Positions 5,900-13,972 are shown, counted from the stretch's first letter. The stretch: DNA of 13,972 nucleotides from DASZMJ01 sp035551935 (GCA_035551935.1 DASZMJ010000112.1:1-13972), one strand, 5' to 3'. Numbers and translations: made by a program. Notes: generated by a model from the sequence alone, not told the origin.

Positions 5900-8800
5900 G
5901 TGACGAATCGCAGGACGACCGGGACATGCCGCGCGGCCGTCGCCGCGCTGGCGATCGCGCTCGCGGCCACGACGTCGGCGCGGGGCGACGAGAAGTTCGT
6001 GGCGCTGGACCAGACGCCCAAGCCGCGCGGCCTGCTCAAGGTCGCGCCCGACGGGAATCGCCTGTATTTCCAGGGGGCCAGGCACCTCGTCTTCGACGGC
6101 AAGGGCCGCCTGATCGACCAGTACGCCGCGCCCGAGGGGTCCAAGCCGACGGCCCTCGTGCCGCTGCCCGGCGGCGGCTTCGTCGGCGCCGACAGCGGTC
6201 GCAACGGCCACCTCGCGCTGTACCGCGACGACGGCACCGTGGCGAAGGTCCTCGTGATCAAGGGCAACGACGTCGGCCAGCTCCACCCCACCGGCGCCGG
6301 CGCCAACACGCCGGCCGCCGTCGCCGTCGACGCGAAGGCCCGCCTGATCTTCGCCGTCGACATGATCGAGGGGCCGCGCGACCGGCCGAACCCGGGGTTC
6401 GGCCGCGTCGCGGTCTTCGACCTCGACGGCAAGTTCGTCCGCGAGATCAACCGCTACGACCCGACCCGGCCCGGCCCGGACGCCGCCGACGCGCGGCGGC
6501 ACTGGTACGCCGACGTCGCCGTCGACCCGGCGCGGCGGCGCGTCTACCTCGCCTCGCAGGACCCGACCGAGCTCCTGGCCTTCGACTACGACGGCAAGCC
6601 GCTCGGCAAGGTCGCGGGCCTCGGCTTCGGCGGCATCGCCGTGCTGCCCGACGGCCGGGTCGCGGCGGCCGGCGGGTTCGCCGTGAAGCTGCTCACGCCC
6701 GAGCTGAAGCCCGACCGCGAGCTGCCGATCCCGGCCGCGAGCGTCGGCCCGTACACGGGCGTCCTCGACGTCGAGGCCGACGCGGCGGGGCGGCTCTTCG
6801 CGACGGTCGGCGACCCGGCGGTGACGTTCCTGCGGTGGTCGGCCGACCTGAAGACGTGCGAGGCGATCGGGCCGCGGTTCGTCCGCCTGAGGGTCGAGTT
6901 CCCGGCCGAGGCCGTCGCGGTCGCCGGCCGCCCCTGGGCGTTGAAGGTCGGCGTGACCGGCCGGCCGTCGCCGCCGAAGCGGCCGAGGTGGCACGTGCTG
7001 GCGCGCCCCGCCGACGGCTCCGAGGGGCGCTGGCTGCCGTGGAAGTCCGAGCCGCGCGGCGCGACCTTGATGGTCGTGCCGCCGGCCACGGCGCGCGGGC
7101 TGTTCGACGTCGCCGTGCACCTCGGCGACGGGCCGATCAACGTGGCGGACCGGGCCGAGGACCCGACGGTCGTCCGGACGATCGCCGTGGCGCCGTCGGG
7201 CGTGTCGCGGAGCGTGACGGCGCTCGCCGCGACGGGGCGACACGCCTTCCGCCGCGGCGAGCCGATCGCGGTCCAGCTCGCGCTCCGCGGGCCCGACCCC
7301 GTCGCGGTCGCCTGCCGCTTGACGCTGGAGCGCGGCGGGGCGACCCTCGCCGCCGCCGACGTCCAGGCCGGCCGGGGCGCCGGGTTCGTCGTCCCCGGCG
7401 CGTTGACGAGTCGGCTGGCACCGGGCCGCTATCGACTCCGGCCCGCGGCGCGCGGGCACGAGGGCTACCCGCTGACGATCGACGTCGCCGACGACGAGCC
7501 CGACTCGCCCCTCCGGCGCGTGATCTACCACGAGTTCGACGGCCGGCCGATCACGACGGAGCAGGTCGGCCTCGGCGACATGGCCGATCGCCTGGCGTTC
7601 GTCCGCGACTCCACGCGGATGGTCGCCGAGCTGGGCTTCACGCGCGAGACCGACCGCCTGCTCATGTTGCTCGGCCTGCAAGGGGGCCAGGTCGCCTGGC
7701 CGCGGGGGATCGCGCCGGTGAAGCTGACGGCGACGTCGCTGCCGCCCCCCGACGCGACCGGCGTGCCGGCGCCCTCGCGATCGAACTGGGAGGCCGAGGT
7801 CTACCTCGACCAGGCCGTCCGCCGCGGGGTCGCGTACGACGCGCAGCTCTTCCGGCACGTCGCGAGCATCCCCGTCAGCGAGGCGAAGCTCCGCCCGCTG
7901 GCCGCGGCCTTGCAGCGCGGGGTGCAGTGGCTCGGCCGCGCGCCGTCGTTCTACGGCGTCAACTACCACGACGAGATCTTCTTCACGGGCGAGTCGCCCG
8001 AGGACGTCGCGGCGCTCAAGGCGATCCGCGTCGAGCGGTTCGGCGGCCGGCCTGGACCCGAGCCGCTCTTCTTCGCCGCGAGTCGGCTGTACGACCGCCT
8101 CAACGCCGCGGTCCGGCTGGCCGACCCCGCGGCGCGGCTGACCTGCACGCCGATGTGGCAGACCTCGGCCGGCGACGGCTTCTACGCGCCGGTCGTCTAT
8201 CGCGGGATGTCCGAGTCGTACACGCACTACATCAGCGAGGGCGCCCAGAGCCCCTGGTGGCAGGTCCACGCCGTCGAGTTCTGGCGCCGGCCGGGCCTGC
8301 CGGCGATCGGCGTCACCGAGACCAACGGCGGGGGCGGCGAGCCGGGCGACATCTACACCAAGAACGCGATGCTGATGGCCGCGCGCGGCGTCCAGGGGGT
8401 CGGCATCCGCGACGCCCGGCCGTTCGACTCGGCCCGCTCCGCCGACGCCTTCCGGACGGTCAACCGCCTGGCCCGCGACCTCGGCCCGATCCTCGCCGGG
8501 GCGCCGCCGGTCAACGAGGGGGCCATCCTCTACTCGCTGGCCCAGGATTCGAGCGAGCGGCGCAACCCCAACGGCCTCGGCACCTCGCACTGGGAGCGCA
8601 CCTTCGAGCTCCTGGGCGTCGGCCTGATGGCCGGCGTGCCCTCGGAGATCGTCTACGAGGAGGACGTCGCCGCCGGCCTCCTACTCGACGGCGGGAAGCC
8701 GCGCGTGCCGATGCTCTTCCTCGTCGGCCAGCGACAGCCGCTCCCCGACCGCGTCCGCGACCGCATCGCCGCCTTCCAGGAGGCCGGCGGCCGCGTCTTC

Positions 8801-11800
8801 GCCGACGCCGACAGCGCCCCGTTCCCCGGCGCGACGAAGCTCGACCTCAAGACCCACGAGGTCGGCGCGCGGTACAACGGCCACAACTTCAACGGCGACG
8901 CCGTCCTCCCGATCTTCCAGCCGACCTTCGAGCGCTCGGCGCGGGCCCTGCTCCGGGCCGTCGGCCGGTATCGCCGGTTCCCGATCGAGACCGACGACCC
9001 CTGGGTCGCGAAGAACGTCTTCGACGGCGGCGCGATCCGCTACGTGATGCTCGCCGGCGAGACCGGCCCGTTCCCCTGGGACGCCGGCTCGAGCTGGTCG
9101 CTCGGCGGGCGCTACACGCGGTCGTTCGTGCCGAAGACCGTCGCGACGACCTGGCCGGCCTCGCCCGGAGTCGTCTACGACGCCTTCGATCGTGCGATCG
9201 TCGCGACGAAGGTCGCCGGCTCGACCGCGACGATCGCCGCCGACCTGCGCCACTTCCCCGCCCGCCTCTACGCGCTGGCCCCCGCCGCGCTCGGGGCGCC
9301 GAAGGTCACGGCCCGGCCGGAGGCCGACGCGCTCTCGTTCACGATCGTCGTCGTGGACGAGGCCGGCCGGCCGATCGCGGCCCGGGTGCCGCTGCGGATC
9401 CGGCTCGTCGACGGCCCGAGCGTCGCCGTCGAGCGCTTCCGCGCCACCGGGGCCGACGGCACGCTCCGAGGCACGCTGACCCTGCCGGCCAACGCGCCGA
9501 AGTGGACGCTGGAGGTCACGGAGCTGCTCGGCGGCAAGGGTTCGCTGCTGTCGGCGCCCTCGAGTCCGAAGCTCGGGCCTTTGGTCGAGCCCCGGCCGGC
9601 CGGCGAGCCGCTCCGCGCCGATCGGCTCCGGGCCTTGCTGAAGGCGTGCGGCGGCTCGATGACCCTGGTCCTCGCCCGCCCCGACCTGATCTCGACGGCC
9701 AGGTCGCGCGCCCTGGCCGAGGCCCTCCGGGCCCGGGGCATCACGCTCCGCGACGGCAAGGGTGCGCCCGGCGACGCGACGGGGACCTTCCTCGCCGCGG
9801 CGGTCGTCCACGGCGCGGACAAGCTCGGCCCGCTGCTCGACGACGCGCGGACGCGCGGCCTCTTCGAGTATCCGCTCACCGACGCGGTCCCCGGGCCCGG
9901 TCGGGGGTTCTTCACGGCCGTCTTCGCCCCCTCGGGCCCGGATCAGCACGCCATCGCCCTCGTCGGCGGCGACGTCGAGGGGCTCGGCGCGGCGGTCGAT
10001 GCCTTCGTCGCGTGGCTCAAGGCGCCCGAGGCCGCGCCGCCGAAGGCCCCGAGGCCGGCGCCGGGACCGGCCCTCGAGGCGAAGGCCGGGGCGGTCGCGC
10101 CGTCACGACGACTCAAGGACATGGCCGGCGTCCGGCTGTCGGCGATCCGCGTCGCGGCCGACGGCAAGCACCTGGCGGTCGCGGCCGACGGCTACTTCAA
10201 GAACCTCGCCCTGGTCGAGGATCGGGGGGACTCGGCGCGCGTCGTCCGCGCCGAGCGCGTCGGCCAGTCGCCGGCGACCGAGAGCCTCTTCGTCGCCCCC
10301 GACGGCGCCCGTTTCGGCGCCTCGGCCCGCGACCTCAGCCGCGCCGGCCAGGCGTTCCACCTGGTCGACGCCTCGGGTCGCCGCGACATCTTCGACGCCT
10401 TCGGCGACCTCCACGACGACCACAACCGCTTCGCCTGCTCCGACCGCGGCGACGTCGCGATCGCGACCGGGCCCTATGGCGTCGTCTGCTGGAAGAAGGC
10501 GGGGACGTCGTGGTCGGAGGCGTGGGCCATCGACTACTGGAAGGAGTTCCGGGGGCTCGACTGGCCGGTCGGCGACCGCGCCGAGCGGCTGCCGCAGTTC
10601 CACGCCGTCATCCCGGCCGGGGCCGACTACGCGCTGGTCCTGTTCGGCGAGACGACGAACAACGACTGGATCACCCCCGAGAACGTGGCCCGCGTCTGGT
10701 TGGCGGCGGTCGCCCTGGCCGACGGCAAGGAGCGCTGGCGATTCGACGTGCCGATGCCGCAGGCCCTGCTCTTCCCGAGCCTGGTGACGAGCCCCGACGG
10801 CTCGAAGTGCCTGATCCGGCTCCAGGTCGGCAGCTTCGGCAACGAGTCGTACCGGCTCTACACCGTCGCGGGGGGCAAGGAGCTGGCCTCGTGGGCCGCG
10901 CCCGGCGAGCCGGTCGCCGCCGCGGTCGCCGACGGCGACGGCCGCGTCGCCCTGTCGTACAGGCACCGACTGCTGGAGGTCCGCGACGCCGACGGCCGGC
11001 TGCGGGTCGCCCGCGCCTGGCCGAGCCAGCCGGTCGCCTTCGCCTTCGCCCCGGGCTCGAAGGCGTTGTACGTCGCCGACGAGGAGGGGCTGGTCTCGCG
11101 CCTCGAGGACGACGGCCACGTCGCCTGGTGGGCCGAGGTCGGCTGCCTCGCGACGCTCGCCGCGCAGGGCGACCGCGTCTACGCCGCGGGCCGCGACGGC
11201 CGGCTCCGCTGCTTCAGGGCCGACGGCAAGGTCCTCTGGACGCTCGACTGCAACCCCGCCATGGACCCCGACCCCCACCCCCTCGCCGACCTCGCCAGGG
11301 CCGGCCGGCCGGCCGAGGCGAGCGTCCACGCCCCGAAGCGCGCCGCGACGGCCTCGGGCCGCGCGGTGAAGTCGAAGGCGCCGGACCTGCTCCGCGCGGG
11401 CAAGGCCACCTTGACCGTCGGCGGCACGCAGGGCTTCAACTCGCCGGGGGCCGTCGACGTCAAGCCCGCCGAGCTGACCGACGGCCGCGCCGAGATGCCC
11501 AAGCCCTGGCTCAACCTCCACGAGGCGTTCTGGGACGGCCACGCCGGCCGCCAGGTCTGGGCCGAGGTCGCCTTCCCGAAGCCGACCGCCGTGCGGACCC
11601 TGACCGTCCGAGAGGACCCCAAGTTCCCCGACTCCTGGCCCACCCAGGCCCTCGTCCAGGTCTGGGACGCCAAGTCCAACCGCTGGCGCACCGCCGCCGT
11701 CGGCCTCTTCCTCCGCGGCCCGACGACCACGTATGACCTGGACCTCAAGGCCGTCTCGAAGCTCCGCTACGTCCCCTGGTGGAGCTATTATCGGAACTTC

Positions 11801-11827
11801 CACACCGCCGAGATCGAGGTACGATAA
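5900..11827 (+). CDS. Giant exported multidomain protein, glycoside-hydrolase-like
   Basis: This encodes 1,975 residues from GTG 5900. Residues 1-30 are a signal peptide (VTNRRTTGTC, hydrophobic AALAIALAA, ARG before DEKF). Domains, with approximate residues: 37-327, NHL/YVTN-like propeller (VAVDAKARLIFAVD, VAVDPARRRVYLAS, GGIAVLPDGRVAAAGG); 332-530, two Ig-like beta domains; 538-870, a region that may be a TIM barrel, with acidic motifs NYHDEIFF (Asp691, Glu692) and GVTETNGGGGE (Glu807) as candidate catalytic residues; 872-977, a glutamine-amidotransferase-like domain (VPMLFLVGQRQPLPDRVRD, FQEAGGRVFADADS) like that following GH42 barrels; 1227-1372, a GH20b/GH67-N-like segment; an Ala/Pro linker; 1407-1788, a second PQQ/WD-like propeller; and 1832-1975, a discoidin-like carbohydrate-binding domain ending NFHTAEIEVR. 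It probably binds and cleaves an extracellular polysaccharide. The family, the substrate and even enzymatic activity are inferred. The antitoxin gene starts 18 nt after its stop. Confidence 0.8.
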   Translation: MTNRRTTGTCRAAVAALAIALAATTSARGDEKFVALDQTPKPRGLLKVAPDGNRLYFQGARHLVFDGKGRLIDQYAAPEGSKPTALVPLPGGGFVGADSGRNGHLALYRDDGTVAKVLVIKGNDVGQLHPTGAGANTPAAVAVDAKARLIFAVDMIEGPRDRPNPGFGRVAVFDLDGKFVREINRYDPTRPGPDAADARRHWYADVAVDPARRRVYLASQDPTELLAFDYDGKPLGKVAGLGFGGIAVLPDGRVAAAGGFAVKLLTPELKPDRELPIPAASVGPYTGVLDVEADAAGRLFATVGDPAVTFLRWSADLKTCEAIGPRFVRLRVEFPAEAVAVAGRPWALKVGVTGRPSPPKRPRWHVLARPADGSEGRWLPWKSEPRGATLMVVPPATARGLFDVAVHLGDGPINVADRAEDPTVVRTIAVAPSGVSRSVTALAATGRHAFRRGEPIAVQLALRGPDPVAVACRLTLERGGATLAAADVQAGRGAGFVVPGALTSRLAPGRYRLRPAARGHEGYPLTIDVADDEPDSPLRRVIYHEFDGRPITTEQVGLGDMADRLAFVRDSTRMVAELGFTRETDRLLMLLGLQGGQVAWPRGIAPVKLTATSLPPPDATGVPAPSRSNWEAEVYLDQAVRRGVAYDAQLFRHVASIPVSEAKLRPLAAALQRGVQWLGRAPSFYGVNYHDEIFFTGESPEDVAALKAIRVERFGGRPGPEPLFFAASRLYDRLNAAVRLADPAARLTCTPMWQTSAGDGFYAPVVYRGMSESYTHYISEGAQSPWWQVHAVEFWRRPGLPAIGVTETNGGGGEPGDIYTKNAMLMAARGVQGVGIRDARPFDSARSADAFRTVNRLARDLGPILAGAPPVNEGAILYSLAQDSSERRNPNGLGTSHWERTFELLGVGLMAGVPSEIVYEEDVAAGLLLDGGKPRVPMLFLVGQRQPLPDRVRDRIAAFQEAGGRVFADADSAPFPGATKLDLKTHEVGARYNGHNFNGDAVLPIFQPTFERSARALLRAVGRYRRFPIETDDPWVAKNVFDGGAIRYVMLAGETGPFPWDAGSSWSLGGRYTRSFVPKTVATTWPASPGVVYDAFDRAIVATKVAGSTATIAADLRHFPARLYALAPAALGAPKVTARPEADALSFTIVVVDEAGRPIAARVPLRIRLVDGPSVAVERFRATGADGTLRGTLTLPANAPKWTLEVTELLGGKGSLLSAPSSPKLGPLVEPRPAGEPLRADRLRALLKACGGSMTLVLARPDLISTARSRALAEALRARGITLRDGKGAPGDATGTFLAAAVVHGADKLGPLLDDARTRGLFEYPLTDAVPGPGRGFFTAVFAPSGPDQHAIALVGGDVEGLGAAVDAFVAWLKAPEAAPPKAPRPAPGPALEAKAGAVAPSRRLKDMAGVRLSAIRVAADGKHLAVAADGYFKNLALVEDRGDSARVVRAERVGQSPATESLFVAPDGARFGASARDLSRAGQAFHLVDASGRRDIFDAFGDLHDDHNRFACSDRGDVAIATGPYGVVCWKKAGTSWSEAWAIDYWKEFRGLDWPVGDRAERLPQFHAVIPAGADYALVLFGETTNNDWITPENVARVWLAAVALADGKERWRFDVPMPQALLFPSLVTSPDGSKCLIRLQVGSFGNESYRLYTVAGGKELASWAAPGEPVAAAVADGDGRVALSYRHRLLEVRDADGRLRVARAWPSQPVAFAFAPGSKALYVADEEGLVSRLEDDGHVAWWAEVGCLATLAAQGDRVYAAGRDGRLRCFRADGKVLWTLDCNPAMDPDPHPLADLARAGRPAEASVHAPKRAATASGRAVKSKAPDLLRAGKATLTVGGTQGFNSPGAVDVKPAELTDGRAEMPKPWLNLHEAFWDGHAGRQVWAEVAFPKPTAVRTLTVREDPKFPDSWPTQALVQVWDAKSNRWRTAAVGLFLRGPTTTYDLDLKAVSKLRYVPWWSYYRNFHTAEIEVR

Positions 11828-11832
11828 CACCG

Positions 11833-11840
11833 AAGGAGGT
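11833..11840 (+). promoter_or_regulatory. Near-ideal Shine-Dalgarno of the antitoxin gene
   Basis: AAGGAGGT is 5 nt upstream of ATG 11846, the strongest ribosome binding site in the window. It lies in the 18-nt gap after the giant gene and supports efficient translation of the antitoxin. Confidence 0.7.
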
Positions 11841-11845
11841 CCCCC

Positions 11846-12136
11846 ATGAGCACCGTCCCCAAACGCCTTGTGACCCCGCCCGAACCGGTCCCGCACGACG
11901 GCTTCTGCGACGAGCAGAGGCCGATCCCGACCTTCGGCCCCGTCAAGCTCGACGAGCATGGTCGAATCGTCATGTCCGACGAGGAGCGCGCCGCCCGCCG
12001 CGACGCGGCCATCCGGGTCATCGCCGCGATCCGACACCTCCCCGACGACGACCCTCCCGATACCGAGGAGCAGATGATGAGAGGAATCGACGCGAACCGC
12101 CCCGAAGGGGCCAAGCTGTTCGAGGGGATGTATTGA
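11846..12136 (+). CDS. Probable antitoxin of a PIN toxin-antitoxin pair
   Basis: This encodes 96 residues directly upstream of a PIN-domain gene, with a 3-nt gap between its TGA and the toxin's GTG. That order and spacing are typical of type II toxin-antitoxin operons. The N-terminal half is Pro-rich (MSTVPKRLVTPPEPVP, IPTFGPVKLDEHGRIVMS). Residues about 49-66 form a charged helix (SDEERAARRDAAIRVIAAIR). The acidic C-terminus ends MMRGIDANRPEGAKLFEGMY, a form I associate with planctomycete and cyanobacterial partners of PIN proteins and that probably occupies the toxin active site. No ribbon-helix-helix, AbrB or HTH DNA-binding domain is apparent, so autoregulation, if any, is not obvious from sequence. 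The role is inferred mainly from the neighbour. Confidence 0.6.
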   Translation: MSTVPKRLVTPPEPVPHDGFCDEQRPIPTFGPVKLDEHGRIVMSDEERAARRDAAIRVIAAIRHLPDDDPPDTEEQMMRGIDANRPEGAKLFEGMY

Positions 12137-12139
12137 GTC

Positions 12140-12598
12140 GTGCGACGGTTCATCCTCCTCGAGAGTGGACCGCTGGGACTGGCGTGCTCGCGGCCGGGAC
12201 TGCCGCCGGTCGATCGCTGCCACGCCTGGCTGACGACCCTGGAGGCAGCGGGCGCCGTGATCGTGATCCCCGCGATCACCGATTACGAGGTCCGTCGCGA
12301 GTTGATCCGGCTACTCGCGACGGCGAAACTCCGCAATCTCGACGGGTTTTGCATCCGTTTCCCCTATCTTGAGATCAACCGCTCCGCGCTCGACCGCGCC
12401 GCCGAGTTCTGGGCGATGGTCCGCCGCTCAGGCCAGCCGACGGCCGGCCCGTCGGACCTCGACGCCGACGCGATCCTCGCCGGCCAGGCGGCCACCCTCG
12501 GCCAGCCGGGCGACCTCGTCACCGTCGCCACAACCAACGCGCGCCACCTCGCCCGCTTCCCCGGCATCGACGCGAGGGATTGGACGACCATCGTTTGA
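12140..12598 (+). CDS. PIN-domain (VapC-like) toxin
   Basis: This encodes 152 residues from GTG 12140. PIN toxins are metal-dependent ribonucleases with three or four clustered acidic residues. Visible here are the opening beta-strand FILLESGPLGLA (residues 4-15), the helix motif ITDYEVRREL (46-55, Asp48 and Glu50), the third acidic cluster PSDLDADAILAGQA (104-117, Asp108 and Asp110 likely) and the closing strand VTVATTNARHLARF (127-140). Relatives normally open with 'LLDSGPLG'; here the first metal ligand is Glu8 instead of Asp. That may be tolerated or may weaken activity. Length is normal. It is coupled to the antitoxin gene upstream and separated from ruvA by 118 nt. The target RNA cannot be inferred. 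Confidence 0.75.
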   Translation: MRRFILLESGPLGLACSRPGLPPVDRCHAWLTTLEAAGAVIVIPAITDYEVRRELIRLLATAKLRNLDGFCIRFPYLEINRSALDRAAEFWAMVRRSGQPTAGPSDLDADAILAGQAATLGQPGDLVTVATTNARHLARFPGIDARDWTTIV

Positions 12599-12628
12599 CC
12601 CGCGACCGCCCCATCCGCCGATATAGCC

Positions 12629-12657
12629 TTGCATCGGGAGCGATTGTCCAGCAGAAT
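12629..12657 (+). promoter_or_regulatory. Candidate ruvAB promoter
   Basis: TTGCAT (12629-12634) and CAGAAT (12652-12657) are separated by 17 nt in the 118-nt gap between the toxin gene and ruvA. This would give ruvAB its own transcription start. No LexA-box palindrome is evident. Confidence 0.35.
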
Positions 12658-12700
12658 GAGTGAACAAAATGTCAGAATAGAGGGAGAGGGGCCCGAGCGA

Positions 12701-12710
12701 AGGGAGGAGG
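12701..12710 (+). promoter_or_regulatory. Ribosome binding site that fixes the ruvA TTG start
   Basis: AGGGAGGAGG lies 6 nt before TTG 12717. The TTG gives MISQIRG, matching the normal RuvA N-terminus, so a TTG start is well supported. Confidence 0.7.
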
Positions 12711-12716
12711 GCGCCG

Positions 12717-13373
12717 TTGATCAGCCAGATCCGGGGGATCGTGCGGGCGGTGGGGGAGGAGGAGCTGACGTTGGGGATCGAGCCGATCGAGCTCGAGATC
12801 CTGATCCCCGAGAACGCGCGGCGGCAACTCCAGGGCAAGCTGGGCGAGCCGGTGGCGCTGCACACGATCCTCTACATCGAGGGGAACCAGATGTCGGGGC
12901 GGATGACGCCGCGGCTGGTCGGGTTCCTCTCGCCGATCGATCGCGAGTTCTTCGAGACGTTCTGCTCGGTCGACGGCGTCGGCGTGCGCAAGGCCCTGCG
13001 GGCGATGACGCGGCCGGTGCGCGAGCTGGCGCGGACGATCCAGGACCAGGACGTGCGCTCCCTGGCCCTGTACCCCGGCATCGGCGAGGCGACGGCCGAG
13101 CGGATCGTCGCCAAGCTGCGCCGGAAGGTCGGCAAATTCACGCTGATCGTCAGCCTCGCCGATCCAGGTGCGGCGGCGGACGCGACCGCCGGCGCCAACG
13201 GCCAGGCCGAGAACGCCGAGCCCGACGTGATCCGCGACACCTTCGCCGCCTTGCTCTCGGTCGGCCACACCGAGAGCCAGGCCCGGCAGGCGATCGACAA
13301 GGCCCTAACCGGCAAGAAAAAGTTCAAGAGCGTGGCCGACATGATCGATGCGATCTACCAGCAGAACCGATAA
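12717..13373 (+). CDS. ruvA: Holliday junction branch migration protein RuvA
   Basis: This encodes 218 residues from TTG. RuvA tetramers bind four-way DNA junctions and load the RuvB motor; the complex drives branch migration during recombination and fork repair. Domain I is an OB fold (residues 1-71, MISQIRGIVRAVGEEEL to LVGF). Domain II has two helix-hairpin-helix motifs, SVDGVGVRKAL (84-94) and YPGIGEATAERIV (119-131). A flexible Ala/Gly/Asn linker (about 148-168) leads to domain III (170-217), which binds RuvB. The loop that in E. coli holds the acidic pin (Glu55-Asp56) is longer here and reads LYIEGNQMSGRMTPRLVGF, with one acidic residue and two Arg. I recognise this as the planctomycete form. 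ruvB follows after 25 nt, almost certainly in the same operon. No ruvC is present in the window. Confidence 0.95.
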   Translation: MISQIRGIVRAVGEEELTLGIEPIELEILIPENARRQLQGKLGEPVALHTILYIEGNQMSGRMTPRLVGFLSPIDREFFETFCSVDGVGVRKALRAMTRPVRELARTIQDQDVRSLALYPGIGEATAERIVAKLRRKVGKFTLIVSLADPGAAADATAGANGQAENAEPDVIRDTFAALLSVGHTESQARQAIDKALTGKKKFKSVADMIDAIYQQNR

Positions 13374-13398
13374 AGGATTCCGGGGAGGCCGATTCCCA

Positions 13399-13972
13399 AT
13401 GAGCCGTGAAGCGATCATCAAGGGGAACCCCGGGGGCGGCGCGGCGGACGAGCCCGTCCGACGCCGCGAGGACGGACAGCCGGTCGACCCGGACGAGAAG
13501 CTCCGGCCGCAGAAGCTCGACGAGGTGATCGGCCAGCGGAACGTCGCCGAGCGCCTGGGGATCGCGCTGAGCGCCTCGCGGAAGCGCGGCGAGCCGCTCC
13601 CGCACATCCTCTTCGACGGGCCGCCGGGCCTGGGCAAGACGACCTTTGCCACCGTCCTGCACAACGAGCTGGGCGTCGAGCTGAACATGACGAGCGGCCC
13701 CGCGCTCGACAAGAAGATGGACGTCATGCCGTACCTGACCAACGCGTCGGAAGGCTCGATCCTCTTCATCGACGAGATCCACCGCCTGCCCAAGACGGTC
13801 GAGGAGTTCATCTACCCGGTCATGGAGGATTTCCGGGTCGACGTCGTCCTCGGCGAGGGGATGTCGGCGAGGACGATCAACCTCCCGCTCAAGAAGTTCA
13901 CGATCATCGGGGCGACCACGAGGAGCGGCCGGCTCTCGGGACCGCTCCGGGATCGGTTCCTGATGCACGAGC
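13399..13972 (+). CDS. ruvB: Holliday junction helicase RuvB (5' part, runs off the window)
   Basis: The frame is open from ATG 13399 to the window edge, giving 191 complete codons. GGAGG lies 10 nt upstream. RuvB is the AAA+ ATPase ring that pumps DNA through the RuvA-bound junction. After a variable 35-residue N-terminus come LRPQKLDEVIGQ (36-46), Walker A GPPGLGKT (74-81), Walker B ILFIDEIHR (121-129), the beta-hairpin region that contacts RuvA (about 135-160, EFIYPVMEDFRVDVVLGEG), sensor 1 IIGATTRSG (169-177) and the arginine-finger region PLRDRF (182-187). No mutation of key residues is visible. The small lid domain and winged-helix domain lie beyond the window. It forms an operon with ruvA. 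Confidence 0.95.
   Translation, partial: MSREAIIKGNPGGGAADEPVRRREDGQPVDPDEKLRPQKLDEVIGQRNVAERLGIALSASRKRGEPLPHILFDGPPGLGKTTFATVLHNELGVELNMTSGPALDKKMDVMPYLTNASEGSILFIDEIHRLPKTVEEFIYPVMEDFRVDVVLGEGMSARTINLPLKKFTIIGATTRSGRLSGPLRDRFLMHE

Noticed and set aside
5837..8590. 917-codon minus-strand open frame inside the giant gene, and a similar one at 10103-12223
   Set aside because: Antisense shadows of a well-supported gene, with Arg/Asp/Val-rich composition and no family motifs.
5569..11736. 2,055-codon + strand open frame overlapping the giant protein gene in another frame
   Set aside because: Almost pure Arg/Pro/Gly/Ala with no domain pattern. The other frame has a signal peptide, recognisable domains and a good ribosome binding site.
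12629..13402. 257-codon + strand open frame overlapping ruvA in another frame
   Set aside because: Shadow of ruvA, which has the full domain set and fixed start. The alternative frame is Arg/Gly/Asp-rich with no recognisable domain.

Overview
This is a GC-rich, gene-dense window. It most likely comes from a planctomycete, probably an Isosphaeraceae-like lineage. That placement is inference from protein character: a planctomycete-style RuvA and RuvB, a very long secreted multidomain protein, a lysine/alanine-rich histone-H1-like protein, a Tat-exported glycosylasparaginase, and a PIN-type toxin-antitoxin pair of a kind common in that phylum. No rRNA, tRNA or CRISPR array is visible.

Layout. 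Positions 1-138 hold the 3' end of an insertion sequence (C-terminus of an IS630-like transposase, + strand). The IS end cuts off a small exported protein gene on the minus strand (83-493). Next on the minus strand come mutS2 (629-2623), with no C-terminal Smr domain, and a HEAT-repeat lipoprotein gene (2732-3520) upstream of it. A divergent promoter region (3521-3752) separates these from a + strand glycosylasparaginase gene (3753-4817). That gene converges on a histone-H1-like gene (4932-5327, minus), with a perfect 19-bp hairpin between them that probably terminates both.

A 572-bp gene-free stretch (5328-5899) follows. It shifts abruptly from AT-richer DNA with a 9-bp direct repeat to CG-alternating DNA full of palindromes, including a hairpin followed by seven T's. 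It could carry a small RNA or a leader/attenuator. Then comes a 1,975-residue exported protein (5900-11827) with an N-terminal NHL-like propeller, a glycoside-hydrolase-like middle, a second propeller and a C-terminal discoidin-like domain. Its gene is followed after 18 nt by a two-gene antitoxin/PIN-toxin module (11846-12136, 12140-12598). The window ends with ruvA (12717-13373) and the first 191 codons of ruvB (13399 to the edge).

How the genes relate. RuvA and RuvB form the Holliday-junction branch-migration motor. MutS2 is a DNA-junction or collided-ribosome factor. The exported proteins (giant protein, glycosylasparaginase, HEAT lipoprotein) fit polysaccharide/glycoprotein turnover and the cell envelope. 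The strongest candidates for something undescribed are the giant exported protein, the structured intergenic block before it, the Smr-less MutS2, and the PIN toxin with Glu in place of the first metal-binding Asp.
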